A stretch of 64,000 nt of DNA from Arthrobacter globiformis (GTDB lineage: Bacteria > Actinomycetota > Actinomycetes > Actinomycetales > Micrococcaceae): NCBI RefSeq assembly GCF_030815865.1, contig NZ_JAUSXI010000001.1, forward strand, positions 186,001 through 250,000, read 5' to 3'. Position numbers and translations under genes: made by a program. Positions within the stretch are counted from its first letter, which is position 1. Every line of letters starts with the position of its first letter. Below the pieces are notes generated by a model. That model had not been told where the DNA came from and ran no database searches. It saw nothing but the letters and a program-made list of their open reading frames with translations. Shown piece after piece: positions 17,604-26,589 of this stretch.

Positions 17604-19043
17604 CTACACGCCGAGGACCGGGACGTCCAATCCAAATATGTCCTTGAGAGCGTGTTTCGCCGCGTGGAACCCGGACATGCCGGTGACGCCGGGTCCGGGC
17701 GGCGTCGAGGAGGAGCACAGATATACACCGCGCGCGGGAGTTCGCCATGGAACGGGCGAGACGACCGGCCGCTGGATCAGGCCGCGGGGGTCCAGGAGGC
17801 CGGCGCTGAAGTCGCCGCCGACGTAGTTCTCGTTGTAGGCGGCCAGTTCGGCCGCCGTCGTGACCTTGTGCCGCACCACCAGGTCACGGAACCCGGGTGC
17901 GAAGCGCTCCAGCTGGTCCATGACTGCCTGGCCCATGTCCACTGTGGACCCCGCTGGCACATGGCAGTAGGTCCAGAGGATGTGCCTGCCCTCCGGCGCG
18001 CGGCCGGAGTCAACCACGGATGGCTGCGAGACCAGGACGTAGGGCCGCTCCGGGTGCCGGCCGTGGGACACGGCGTTCTCCGCTTCGGTCATCTCCGCCC
18101 GTGTGCCGCCCACGTGCACCGTTCCGGCCCCTGCCAGTCCTGCAGCTGTCCACGGCACGGGCCCGGACAGGATGAAGTCCACCTTGCACGCGCCGTTGCC
18201 GAACCGGAAGGACCCCAGCGCGCGCCGATAGGCAGGGGGCAGGCGGCTGCCCGCGATGCGTGAGAGGGCGGGAGGCGCAACGTCCAGCAGCACCGCCTTC
18301 GCCGGCTCGAGCTCCGCCAGCGACGTGACGCGGAAATCCGTCTGCAGCACGCCGCCATGGGCTTCGACGTCCGTGGCCATCGCATCGGCGATCGCAGACG
18401 ATCCGCCCACCGGAATGGGCCAGCCCCCGCTGTGCGCCAAAGCGTTCAGCAATAGGCCGGCCCCCGCCCCGGACAGTGACGGCAGGCGCCCCACGACGTG
18501 GGCGGCCACGCCACTGACCAGGGCAGGTGCCCTATCCTCCCGGAACCGTAAATTCCACGTCGGCGATCCCTGTTCAAGGGTCCGCAGTCCCAGGACGGCG
18601 GCGGCCAGTGGGTGGCCGGGAACCCTCAGCAACTGGTCAGACGTGGTTTGCACAATGCCGTCGATGTGCCGTACCAGCGGAGCGATGAGCCTGCGGTAGG
18701 CGCGGCCGTCCCGGCCCAGTTCGTCGGCGGTCCGGTCGAGCGACCGGTACGCCAGGGCCGACCGGCCACCGTCCAGCGGGGACCCGAACTGCACCGGCGG
18801 AAGCTGCAGGTCCACCCGCCGCGCCAGTTCGAAGGCCCGGAAAAAGGGCGAGGCCAGCGCCATGGGGTGAACGGCCGAGCAGACATCGTGCCAGTGCCCT
18901 TCCTCTATGACTTGGGACGTCCGGGATCCCCCGCCGAGCTGGTCCGCGGCCTCATAGACGTGCACCTTGAGTCCCGCCCGCGCCATGACGACGGCGGCCG
19001 CGAGTCCGTTAGGTCCGGAACCAACGACGGCGACGTCAAGCAT
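17604..19043 (-). CDS. FAD-dependent oxidoreductase, phytoene desaturase-like
   Basis: This 479-residue flavoprotein has an N-terminal dinucleotide fold (VAVVGSGPNGLAAAVVMARA) followed by the family's Glu-ending VHVYEAADQLGGGSRT. The C-terminal region GVTGMSGFHAAKHAL completes FAD binding. It belongs to the phytoene-dehydrogenase-like NAD(P)/FAD oxidoreductases. No carotenoid genes are nearby, so the substrate is open. The ATG at 19043 overlaps the end of the upstream glycosyltransferase gene by 8 bases, which implies co-transcription and translational coupling. Confidence 0.87.
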   Translation of the reverse strand: MLDVAVVGSGPNGLAAAVVMARAGLKVHVYEAADQLGGGSRTSQVIEEGHWHDVCSAVHPMALASPFFRAFELARRVDLQLPPVQFGSPLDGGRSALAYRSLDRTADELGRDGRAYRRLIAPLVRHIDGIVQTTSDQLLRVPGHPLAAAVLGLRTLEQGSPTWNLRFREDRAPALVSGVAAHVVGRLPSLSGAGAGLLLNALAHSGGWPIPVGGSSAIADAMATDVEAHGGVLQTDFRVTSLAELEPAKAVLLDVAPPALSRIAGSRLPPAYRRALGSFRFGNGACKVDFILSGPVPWTAAGLAGAGTVHVGGTRAEMTEAENAVSHGRHPERPYVLVSQPSVVDSGRAPEGRHILWTYCHVPAGSTVDMGQAVMDQLERFAPGFRDLVVRHKVTTAAELAAYNENYVGGDFSAGLLDPRGLIQRPVVSPVPWRTPARGVYLCSSSTPPGPGVTGMSGFHAAKHALKDIFGLDVPVLGV

Positions 19044-20506
19044 CTCGGGCGACCGTCCGCCACGGGACCAGGGACGCTGAGGGCCGGAACAGGTCGATCC
19101 GCAGCCTGTCCGGAGCGTTGTCGAAGGGACCGCCGTGTGGGTCGTCCATTGCGTGCCGCCGGATGGGGTCGTAGCGGGGGTCCCAGATGTCCCAGGCGAC
19201 CCGGAGCATGAGATATGCAGTTGCAAGCATATGAGCGGCGACGGCCAGTACGTAGTACGGCATGTCGATGTTGTGCTGTGAGACGCCGCCGCTGGTCACT
19301 TGGCCAAGATACATCCAGATGGCCGCCCAGTGCAGCCCCTCGATGCCTTGCCAGATCAGGAAATCACGCCACTTCGGCCGGGCGAGGGCCAGCAGCGGCA
19401 CCAGCCAAAGGACGAACTGGGGCGAGTAGACCTTGTTGGTGAGGATGAATGCCGCCACGATCAGGAAGGTCAGCTGCGCAAGCCGTGGCCGCTGCGGGGC
19501 GGTGAGCGCCAGGACCGCGATGAGGACGCAAGCCAGCACGAACACGTTGAGGGCCAGCGAGTTGATGGCCTCCGGAGTGAGGAGTGTCCAGCGCACCCGC
19601 CCGGCGACCAGGTTGTACGCAAACCAAGGGGAGCTGTAGCCGGCGGGACGGTCCTGCGTGAACTCGAAGAAGTACTTCCAGCCGGCGGGGTCCCGCGCGG
19701 CAATGGGCAGGTTGACCGCGAGCCAGGCCGCGGCGGCGGATGCTGCCGGGACCAGGAAGGAACGCATCTTGCCTGTGCGCAAGGCCAGCAGGAAGATGGC
19801 GCCGAAAACCAGAACAGGATAGAGCTTGGTGGCAGTCCCCAGGCCGATCAGAAGGCCGGCCAGGACCAGCTTCTCCCGGGATAGGAAGTACATGCCGAGG
19901 GCCAGCATGGCCACGGCCCACATGTCCCAGTTGATCACTCCGGCCAGGACGATGCCCGGTGCGAGGGCCACCATGGCTGCGTCCCAGGGCCGTCGGCGGG
20001 CCATGCGGGGCCGTGGCCAGCACGGTGACCATCCAGACGGCGGCAATCAGGGTCGCGTTGACATCGAAGTAACCGAGAATCCGGGAGTCGGTGGCTCCTT
20101 CGCCCGGCACCAGGCGGGCCGTGATGCCGGCAATCAGGCCCATCAGGACCGGATACTCAAAAAGGACATCCGGAGTGAAAAACGGAAAGGCCCCGTCGCC
20201 CAGGCCTCGGTTGCGGAACAGCTCCGGGAAGTCGGAATAGCAGGTCGCGTAGAACTGCGACGGCGTCTCCCAGCCGTTCACCCGGCAGTAGTCCTTGACG
20301 GCGATGGCAGCGAGGGCTGCGAGCACGGTCAGGATGATCAGCACGCGTTCCACTGTGAAGAAGCCGGGCGCGATCACCCCCGGAGCAGACCGCTGGCCCA
20401 GGGGCCCGCCGATTAGCTCGGTGAAATTGCGCAGGAGCCGGTCGCTGCGGCTCGGCACCACCAGGCGCGCGAGCTTTCGATCGGGCGGCGGCTGTGTCTC
20501 CTGCAT
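19036..20506 (-). pseudogene. GT87/DUF2029-like membrane glycosyltransferase, frameshifted in this sequence
   Basis: Two frames together give one multi-helix mannosyltransferase-like protein. The first frame begins at about 20506 (MQETQPPPDRKLARLVV) and carries the YATCYSDFPELFRNRGLG and EYPVLMG motifs typical of GT87-type enzymes. It leaves frame at 20007-20010, a run of four G on the plus strand. Dropping one base restores VTVLATARMARRRPWDAAMV and yields 489 residues ending at 19036. GT87 enzymes move mannose from polyprenyl-phosphate carriers to periplasmic glycolipids. The remainder (GTATKLYPVLVFGAIFLLAL) is well conserved, which favours a sequence error over decay. Confidence 0.82.
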
Positions 20507-20536
20507 GGTCTCGAGCTTACCCACGTTAAAAGGCGA

Positions 20537-20562
20537 GAGCCCGCGCGTAGCCGCGCGGGCTC
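20537..20562 (-). terminator. Terminator of the 57-residue gene
   Basis: An 11-bp perfect GC-rich stem (20537-20547 with 20552-20562) has a 4-base loop. Read on the minus strand it is followed by GCCTTTTAA. It lies 88 bases past the stop of the small gene at 20650, which makes that gene look like its own transcription unit. Confidence 0.75.
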
Positions 20563-20649
20563 CCTGCGGAAACTGCTGACCGATGTGGCCCACTGGATCC
20601 TCCTCATTGAATGGAAGGCGCGGATCGAGAACTGCGAAGGGCCTGCGGT

Positions 20650-20823
20650 TCAGCGCATGCCGCTCATCTGCTGATGCATGAGCACGTAGACGTCCTCGCG
20701 TTTCTGGTCCAGCAGCTGGCCGTCGAACTGTGACTGCTGGACCATTGTGGCCTCGGGGCCAAAAAGGCCGGCATCACCGCTGGAATCACGGTCGGAGAAA
20801 ACCTCCTGGAGCTTGCGGAGCAT
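20650..20823 (-). CDS. Small hypothetical protein (57 residues)
   Basis: I do not recognise this family. The ATG at 20823 is preceded by a strong GGGAGGTGA site, and the gene is closed by its own terminator at 20537-20562, so it is very probably expressed. The product begins MLRKLQEVFSDRDSSGDAG, is polar, Gln-rich in the second half (TMVQQSQFDGQLLDQKRE) and ends VLMHQQMSGMR. It has no signal peptide or membrane helix and no Cys. The upstream in-frame extension covers the ribosome-binding site and is not used. Confidence 0.7.
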   Translation of the reverse strand: MLRKLQEVFSDRDSSGDAGLFGPEATMVQQSQFDGQLLDQKREDVYVLMHQQMSGMR

Positions 20824-21148
20824 GGTTTTTTCACCTCCCTTCACAAAGCGATGAAAAGAATCCGGGCGCGGCAATTAGAGCCATTCGAGGATGCAAAGAA
20901 ATGGCCGTAAAAGGCAAAAAATGCCCGGTAAGGAAATGGAATCCGAAAAAGCGGCGATTGGCCCACGAAACGGCAGCGCGGCAAGCCCAACAGGAAGCAT
21001 GGTTCCGAACTATGGGGGAGCTGCGCAACCGCGTGGTTCCGCTACGGCGGACCACCGGGGTCAGAGTTTCTGAGAAAGCGGCAGAATGGTCTGCCACTGG
21101 CCCGCCTGCACTCCCATCACATGTGGGAGACGGGCAGGGCCGTCAGAA

Positions 21149-21244
21149 TTACGCTCGGGCGAGTCCGTGAAGAGGGCGCGGGTCAGCAACGAAGGCCGGG
21201 AACGCGGTGATGGTCATCTTCCATCCGCTAGTCAAAGTAATCAT
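21149..21244 (-). CDS. Putative 31-residue peptide with near-perfect ribosome-binding site
   Basis: An ATG at 21244 follows AAAGGAGGTT at a spacing of about 6-7 bases, one of the best Shine-Dalgarno sequences in the window. The frame runs MITLTSGWKMTITAFPAFVA and stops at TAA 21149-21151. It is a short, mildly hydrophobic peptide with no recognisable family. It lies upstream of, and in the same direction as, the 57-residue gene, so it could be a leader peptide or a small protein. The surrounding 20.8-21.4 kb contains nothing else convincing. Confidence 0.4.
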   Translation of the reverse strand: MITLTSGWKMTITAFPAFVADPRPLHGLARA

Positions 21245-21409
21245 TTTCCCAACCTCCTTTTCTGCTCTGCCGGTGCCGGCTGACTGGCCGGACGCCGTGC
21301 GCCATGACCCTGGCAGATCGCTCTGGGGTCAGGAATAAAAGTACACCAAGAATGATCTGGTTGACTACTTATTTTCCGGAAATTCGAAAAATAGATTCAA
21401 AGGTATTTT

Positions 21410-21991
21410 TTACAGGCCCCAGCGGACAATGGCAGGCGTCCTTTTGTCCCAGCCCAGGGTGCAGACTTTTGCTGTCCCCAGAATGAAGTGCCGGCCCTCT
21501 TCAGGCTCCAGTTCCAGCCAGCGGGCGGTGAGGATGCGGGAAAAGTGGCCGTGGGCCACAATCAGGACATTGTCCAGCCCTGACTCCAGGACCCGGGCCA
21601 CGATCTTGTCGGCCCGGGCAGCCACGTCATGCAGCTTTTCGCCGTTGGGAACCCCGTGCGTCCAGATCAGGTAGTCGGGGTTGTCCTTGCGGATCAGGTC
21701 CGAGCTGATGCCCTCATAGTCGCCGTAGTCCCATTCCACGGCCAGCGGTTCGTGGACGGCATCCGGAAAACCGGCCAGTTCCGCGGTGCGCCGGGCGCGG
21801 CGCAACGGAGAGGTCAGGACCAGGTCGAAATCAACGCTGTCCAGAATCCTGCGCGCCTCGACCGCCTGCTGCTCGCCCTCCACCGTCAGGGGCAGGTCCG
21901 TCAGCCCGGTGTATTGGCCGCTCTTGGACCACTCGGTTTCGCCGTGCCGCAGGATCCAGAGCTGGGGTCGGGCGATGTTGGCGGCGTTCAC
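21410..21991 (-). CDS. Histidine phosphatase family protein
   Basis: This 193-residue member of the phosphoglycerate-mutase-like superfamily has the catalytic LRHGETEWS (phospho-His) and the second histidine in VAHGHFSRIL, with TSPLRRARRTAELAG between them. Such small enzymes are usually phosphatases, not mutases; the substrate is unknown. Its ATG overlaps the stop of the tRNA nucleotidyltransferase gene by 4 bases (ATGA), so the two are translationally coupled. An AT-rich stretch of about 90 bases follows its end. Confidence 0.9.
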   Translation of the reverse strand: MNAANIARPQLWILRHGETEWSKSGQYTGLTDLPLTVEGEQQAVEARRILDSVDFDLVLTSPLRRARRTAELAGFPDAVHEPLAVEWDYGDYEGISSDLIRKDNPDYLIWTHGVPNGEKLHDVAARADKIVARVLESGLDNVLIVAHGHFSRILTARWLELEPEEGRHFILGTAKVCTLGWDKRTPAIVRWGL

Positions 21992-23526
21992 TTGGACTCC
22001 TCGGTTAGGGAAGATTCGACGTCGGCGGGAGAGCCGGGAGGCACAGAAGTAGCGGGATCGTCGGGAGACTCAGATGTAGCAGGAGCATCGGCTTCGGGCT
22101 GCTGACCCCACCAGGCCCTGAGCCGGGACTCGGCGTCGGCCGGGTCGAGCGGGCCGTTTTCCATCCGTTCCTCCAGTAGGAACTTGTACGCCCTGCCCAC
22201 GACGGGCCCGGGCTTGAGGTCCAACAGGGCCATGATCTCGGCGCCGTTCAGGTCCGGACGGACCGCGTCCAGGGACTCCTGCTCGCGGAGGGCCGCAATC
22301 CGGGATTCAAGGTCATCGTAGGCAAAGGACAGCCGCTCGGCTTTCCGCTGGTTGCGCGTGGTGACGTCGGAGCGGGTGAGGCGGTGCAGGCGCTCCAGCA
22401 GGGGCCCGGCGTCGGTCACGTAGCGGCGCACAGCCGAGTCGGTCCAGCCGGCGTCGCCGTAGCCGTAGAAGCGCATGTGCAGTTCCACGAGGCGGGCCAC
22501 CGCCTTGATGGTGTCGTTGTCGAAGCGCAGCGTCTTCATCCGCTTCGTCGTCAGTTTGGATCCCACCATGTCGTGGTGGCGGAAGCTGACCGCGCCGCCC
22601 GGTTCGAACCGGCGCGTAGCCGGCTTCCCGACGTCGTGCATCAGTGCCGCAAACCGCAGGACAAAGTCCGGGCCGGGGACCGCGCCGTCGGAATCAGTTT
22701 CCAAGGCGGCCGCCTGCTCCAGGACCTGGAGGGAGTGCTGGTAGACGTCCTTGTGGCGGTGGTGTTCGTCTGCTTCGAGCCGGAGCGCGGACACCTCGGG
22801 CAGCACGAACTCGGCGAGGCCGGTATCGACCAGCAGGTCGATGCCCACGCGCGGGTGGCGCCCGCAGACGAGTTTGACCAGCTCATCGCGGACGCGCTCG
22901 GCCGAGATAATGCTTATGCGCTCGGCCATCCGGGTCATGGCAACGCGGACGTCGTCCCGCACGGACACTCCGAGCTGGGAGGCAAACCGCGCGGCCCGCA
23001 TCATCCGCAGGGGATCGTCGGAGAAGGATGCCTCGGGAGCGCCCGGGGTGGCCAGCACGGAGGCGTGCAGGTCGCGGACTCCGCCGAAGGGATCGACCAG
23101 TTCCAGCACGGGCAGCCGCAGGGCCATGGCGTTGATGGTGAAGTCACGGCGCAGCAGGTCGTCCGTGAGGGAAGAACCGAAAGCCACCACCGGCTTCCGG
23201 GACTCGGGGTCGTAGGCCTCGGCGCGGTAGGTGGTGATTTCGATCTGGAAGCCGGCCTTGCGCATACCGATCGTTCCGAAGGCGCGGCCGATCTCCCAGA
23301 AGTTGTCCGCCCACTTCTTTATCAGCGCCACGGTCTGGTCCGGCGTCGCATCCGTCGTGAAATCGAGGTCGGGGGAGGTGCGGCCCAGGAAGAGGTCCCG
23401 GACGGGGCCACCGACGAGCGACAGCTCATGACCGGCGTCCACGAACCGCTGACCCAGCTCCAGGACCACCGGGTCCACCTGGAAGTCAACGGTGTGAAGA
23501 TCAGTCTTTTGATGTGCGTGCGCCAT
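21988..23526 (-). CDS. cca: CCA tRNA nucleotidyltransferase
   Basis: This 512-residue polymerase-beta-like enzyme adds or repairs the 3'-CCA end of tRNAs. The nucleotidyltransferase head carries GGPVRDLFLGRTSPDLDF, whose DxD binds metal, and LLRRDFTINAMA. The middle holds an HD domain (ALMHDVGKPATRRF, about residues 280-330), as in class II actinobacterial enzymes. An acidic, Pro/Ala/Ser-rich tail (about 465-512) is not conserved. In actinobacteria this gene (pcnA) commonly neighbours the NUDIX-murJ block, as here, where it diverges from the NUDIX gene. Confidence 0.93.
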   Translation of the reverse strand: MAHAHQKTDLHTVDFQVDPVVLELGQRFVDAGHELSLVGGPVRDLFLGRTSPDLDFTTDATPDQTVALIKKWADNFWEIGRAFGTIGMRKAGFQIEITTYRAEAYDPESRKPVVAFGSSLTDDLLRRDFTINAMALRLPVLELVDPFGGVRDLHASVLATPGAPEASFSDDPLRMMRAARFASQLGVSVRDDVRVAMTRMAERISIISAERVRDELVKLVCGRHPRVGIDLLVDTGLAEFVLPEVSALRLEADEHHRHKDVYQHSLQVLEQAAALETDSDGAVPGPDFVLRFAALMHDVGKPATRRFEPGGAVSFRHHDMVGSKLTTKRMKTLRFDNDTIKAVARLVELHMRFYGYGDAGWTDSAVRRYVTDAGPLLERLHRLTRSDVTTRNQRKAERLSFAYDDLESRIAALREQESLDAVRPDLNGAEIMALLDLKPGPVVGRAYKFLLEERMENGPLDPADAESRLRAWWGQQPEADAPATSESPDDPATSVPPGSPADVESSLTEESK

Positions 23527-23673
23527 AGTTACTTAAGCTTGTCAGAAAACCAAGCCCCACCGCACCAAATCCCGTCATTGTGCGACGGCGCCGGCAAAGC
23601 CCGTCACATGCAGTCCACCTGGAAGCCATGTCCCGGTCATCACGGCGGGGCAAGAGTCGTTAGAGTGGACTTC

Positions 23674-24222
23674 ATGGCCCATCCAGTACCGAGCGCTCCC
23701 GGCAGGAGGACGAACCCACCGTTGCCGTCGGCAATTGGTGCCCATGTCGCGCCTGCACCGCACTCGGCCCCGGCCTCGCTCCCCACCGTTGAGGAGGTCT
23801 CCGCCGGAGGCGTCGTGGTGGACACGTCCGACGACGAACTGAGGGTAGCGATTATTGCCCGCCTTAACAGGGGCGGACGGCTGGAGTGGTGCCTGCCCAA
23901 GGGCCACCCCGAGGGCCGGGAAAACAATGAGGAAGCCGCGGTCCGTGAGATTGCCGAGGAAACCGGCATCGACGGTCATATTCTGGCCCCGCTGGGCAGC
24001 ATCGATTACTGGTTCACCGTCAGCGGGCACCGCGTGCATAAGACAGTGCACCACTACCTGCTGCGCGCCACCGGCGGCGAACTCACCATCGAAAACGATC
24101 CTGACAAGGAAGCGGTTGATGTTGCTTGGGTTCCCATCCACGAACTTGCCCGCAAGCTTTCGTTCCCCAATGAACGCCGCATCGCCGACCTGGCACGCGA
24201 AGTCCTTCCCGAGCACCTCTGA
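23674..24222 (+). CDS. NUDIX hydrolase
   Basis: The 182-residue protein has the complete NUDIX box GHPEGRENNEEAAVREIAEE followed by TGI (GX5EX7REUXEEXGU). NUDIX enzymes hydrolyse nucleoside diphosphates linked to another group. This location beside cca and murJ matches the actinobacterial NUDIX of the mycobacterial Rv3908 neighbourhood. I see no Shine-Dalgarno sequence before the ATG at 23674. A -10-like TAGAGT at 23661-23666 ends 7 bases before it, so the mRNA may be leaderless. The first 35 or so residues are Pro/Ala-rich. Confidence 0.9.
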   Translation: MAHPVPSAPGRRTNPPLPSAIGAHVAPAPHSAPASLPTVEEVSAGGVVVDTSDDELRVAIIARLNRGGRLEWCLPKGHPEGRENNEEAAVREIAEETGIDGHILAPLGSIDYWFTVSGHRVHKTVHHYLLRATGGELTIENDPDKEAVDVAWVPIHELARKLSFPNERRIADLAREVLPEHL

Positions 24223-24285
24223 CCGTCCGGCAATGCCTGCCGGGTATCCCCGTGCGTGCCGCAATATCAGCGCCCGGGTGAGACG

Positions 24286-26418
24286 ATGAAGACGATGTCA
24301 GCAGCCAATCCGTCCTCCGATCAGCCCACGCAGCCGGGCGAAACACCGCCCGGTGTAGCCCCCGCCAGTGAGGCAGCCTCCAGTGCCGCGCAGCCCGGCG
24401 AGGCGCGTTCCAGCGCCATCATGGCTGCCGGGACGCTGGTGTCCCGTGTGCTGGGATTCGGCAAGACCTGGATGCTGGGCGCGGCGCTGGGCCTGGGCTC
24501 GACTGTTAATGACACGTTCATCAACGCCAACAACCTGCCCAACCTGATTTTCCTGCTCGTGGCCGGGGGCGTGTTCAATGCCGTGCTGGTCCCGCAGATC
24601 ATCAAAGCCAGCAAGGCTCCGGACAGGGGAGCGGACTACATCAGCAGGCTGCTCACGCTGGCAGTTCTCGTGCTTCTGTCCCTGACGCTGCTGGTCACGC
24701 TGCTTGCGCCTGCCGTAATCGAACTCACCACGCAGGGCTACTCGCCGCAGCAAAAGGCACTGGCTGTTACCTTCGCCTTCTGGTGCCTGCCGCAGATCTT
24801 CTTCTATGGCCTCTACGCGCTGCTGACGCAGGTCCTCAATGCCAACGGGGCCTTCGGCCCGGCTATGTGGGCACCCATCCTAAACAACATCGTGGCCATT
24901 GCCGGCCTTGGCATGTTCATCTGGATCTTCGGTGCCAACAATGTCAACCCGCATTCCCTGGACAACTGGGGTGCGTCCCAGACGTTCTTCGTCGCCGGGT
25001 TCTCCACCATCGGCGTCCTCTCCCAGACTGCCATCCTCCTGATCCCGGTATTCCGGCTGAAGCTGGGGCTGCGCCCGCGCTTTGGCTGGCGCGGAGTGGG
25101 GCTGGGCCATGCCGCGAGACTGAGCGTTTGGACGCTCCTGACCGCAGCTGCCGGGCAGCTCGCGTTCCTGTACGTCATGCGCATCGCAACCATCCCCGGA
25201 GCCGAGCGGCTCCGGCTGCAGGAGGCCGGCGACCCCGCCGGTGACATGCTTCCGGGTAATGCGGTCCTGGAAGTGGCCAGCCAGCTGTACCTGCTCCCGC
25301 ACTCGATCATCGCGCTCTCCCTGGCCACGGTGCTGTTCAACCGGATGACCCGCGCCTCGCAGGACGGCAACCGTGCGGAGCTCCGTGAAGCCCTGTCGCA
25401 GGGGCTGCGGACCATGGCGGTGGCAACGGTGTTCGGTGCGCTGGCGCTGTTCGCCCTCGCCGGGCCGCTGGGCATGTTCTTCTCCGGCGGTGCCCGCACG
25501 GACGGCGTGATGCTGGCGCAGACGCTCACCATCCTGGCGCTGAGCACCCCGTTCATGAGCGCCAACTTCATGATGTCCCGGGTCTTTTACGCCAACGAGG
25601 ACGCCCGCACGCCCTTCTACATCCAGCTGGTGCTGGCCCTGGTGAATGTGGTGGCCGCGTTCTTCATTCAGTTCCTGCCGTTCGACCAGATCATTTTCGC
25701 CATCGCCGTCCTTTACACCGCAGGGAACATCCTCTCGGTAATCGTCTCCGCCATCTTCCTGCGCCGCCTGCTGGGGCACCTGGACGGTCCGCGGATCATC
25801 AACTCATACATTCGCATGGGCTATGCCGCCCTCGGCTCGGCCATTGCCGGTGTGGGCGCGCTGTGGCTTATGGGCAGCTACAGCCCGGTGGGCTTCGCCT
25901 GGAGCAGCCGGCCCGCCGCACTGGCGACAATCGTCGTCGTCGGGCCTGTCATGCTGGCCGTGTACCTGCTGCTGCTGAAGCTGTTCCGGGTCACCGAGCT
26001 GCGCGACCTGCTGCGGCCGCTGGTGGGGCGGCTGGGCCGTCGTTCTGGCGGCGGTTCCGACGCACCCGCTGCAGCTCCCGCTGGCGCGGCTACCGCCGGG
26101 GTTTCGGCTGCCGGAGCGTCCACTGGCACTGCTGCACGGCGGCGTCCGACGCCGGAACGCGCCACGTTCTCTTCGGACACCGGCCTGATTCCCCGGATTT
26201 CCGGCGAGTTCGATTCGGCCTCCTTCCGCGCCGGGCCCGCGCCCCAGCGGGAACCGGAAGATTACGACGCAGCGACTTACCTGCCTGAGGAGGACGTCCC
26301 CGGGACGGCCCGTGGGAACGCCCTGCGCGGGGAGATCCCGCTTCCGGGCCGCCGGACCTACCAGGGAAGCCCCGGCCAGAACCCCCACTTCCCGTCACGG
26401 CGGAGGAAGAAAAAGTAA
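24286..26418 (+). CDS. murJ: Lipid II flippase MurJ
   Basis: This MATE/MOP-superfamily membrane protein flips lipid-linked peptidoglycan precursor. About fourteen helices span roughly residues 45-575. Conserved family regions include SRVLGFGKTWMLGAALG, the first-loop NNLPNLIFLLVAGGVFNAVL and LSTPFMSANFMMSRVFYANED. The C-terminal 130 or so residues are a soluble Ala/Pro/Arg-rich tail ending in basic RRRKKK. I take ATG 24286 as start (710 residues); ATG 24295 is also possible. It is followed at 172 bases by the pseudokinase that in Mycobacterium is fused to MurJ. Confidence 0.93.
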   Translation: MKTMSAANPSSDQPTQPGETPPGVAPASEAASSAAQPGEARSSAIMAAGTLVSRVLGFGKTWMLGAALGLGSTVNDTFINANNLPNLIFLLVAGGVFNAVLVPQIIKASKAPDRGADYISRLLTLAVLVLLSLTLLVTLLAPAVIELTTQGYSPQQKALAVTFAFWCLPQIFFYGLYALLTQVLNANGAFGPAMWAPILNNIVAIAGLGMFIWIFGANNVNPHSLDNWGASQTFFVAGFSTIGVLSQTAILLIPVFRLKLGLRPRFGWRGVGLGHAARLSVWTLLTAAAGQLAFLYVMRIATIPGAERLRLQEAGDPAGDMLPGNAVLEVASQLYLLPHSIIALSLATVLFNRMTRASQDGNRAELREALSQGLRTMAVATVFGALALFALAGPLGMFFSGGARTDGVMLAQTLTILALSTPFMSANFMMSRVFYANEDARTPFYIQLVLALVNVVAAFFIQFLPFDQIIFAIAVLYTAGNILSVIVSAIFLRRLLGHLDGPRIINSYIRMGYAALGSAIAGVGALWLMGSYSPVGFAWSSRPAALATIVVVGPVMLAVYLLLLKLFRVTELRDLLRPLVGRLGRRSGGGSDAPAAAPAGAATAGVSAAGASTGTAARRRPTPERATFSSDTGLIPRISGEFDSASFRAGPAPQREPEDYDAATYLPEEDVPGTARGNALRGEIPLPGRRTYQGSPGQNPHFPSRRRKKK

Positions 26419-26589
26419 CCCGGGAGGGAGTCGGCCAGCCCCGTCTTCCGCGTCCGTTGCACAGCATCGGCTAGGATCGAGGGGAACTCAGGTAGTTGCA
26501 GACCACGGGTCCGCCGGCGCGCCGGAGGCCTTTCACGGCGATGCATCGCCAGGGCCAGAAGCATTTCCCGGACAGGCTAGGAGGAACAC

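Noticed and set aside
20730..21170. A 146-codon plus-strand ORF across the 57-residue gene
   Set aside because: It has no ribosome-binding site and no family resemblance, and it runs antisense to the better-supported small gene.
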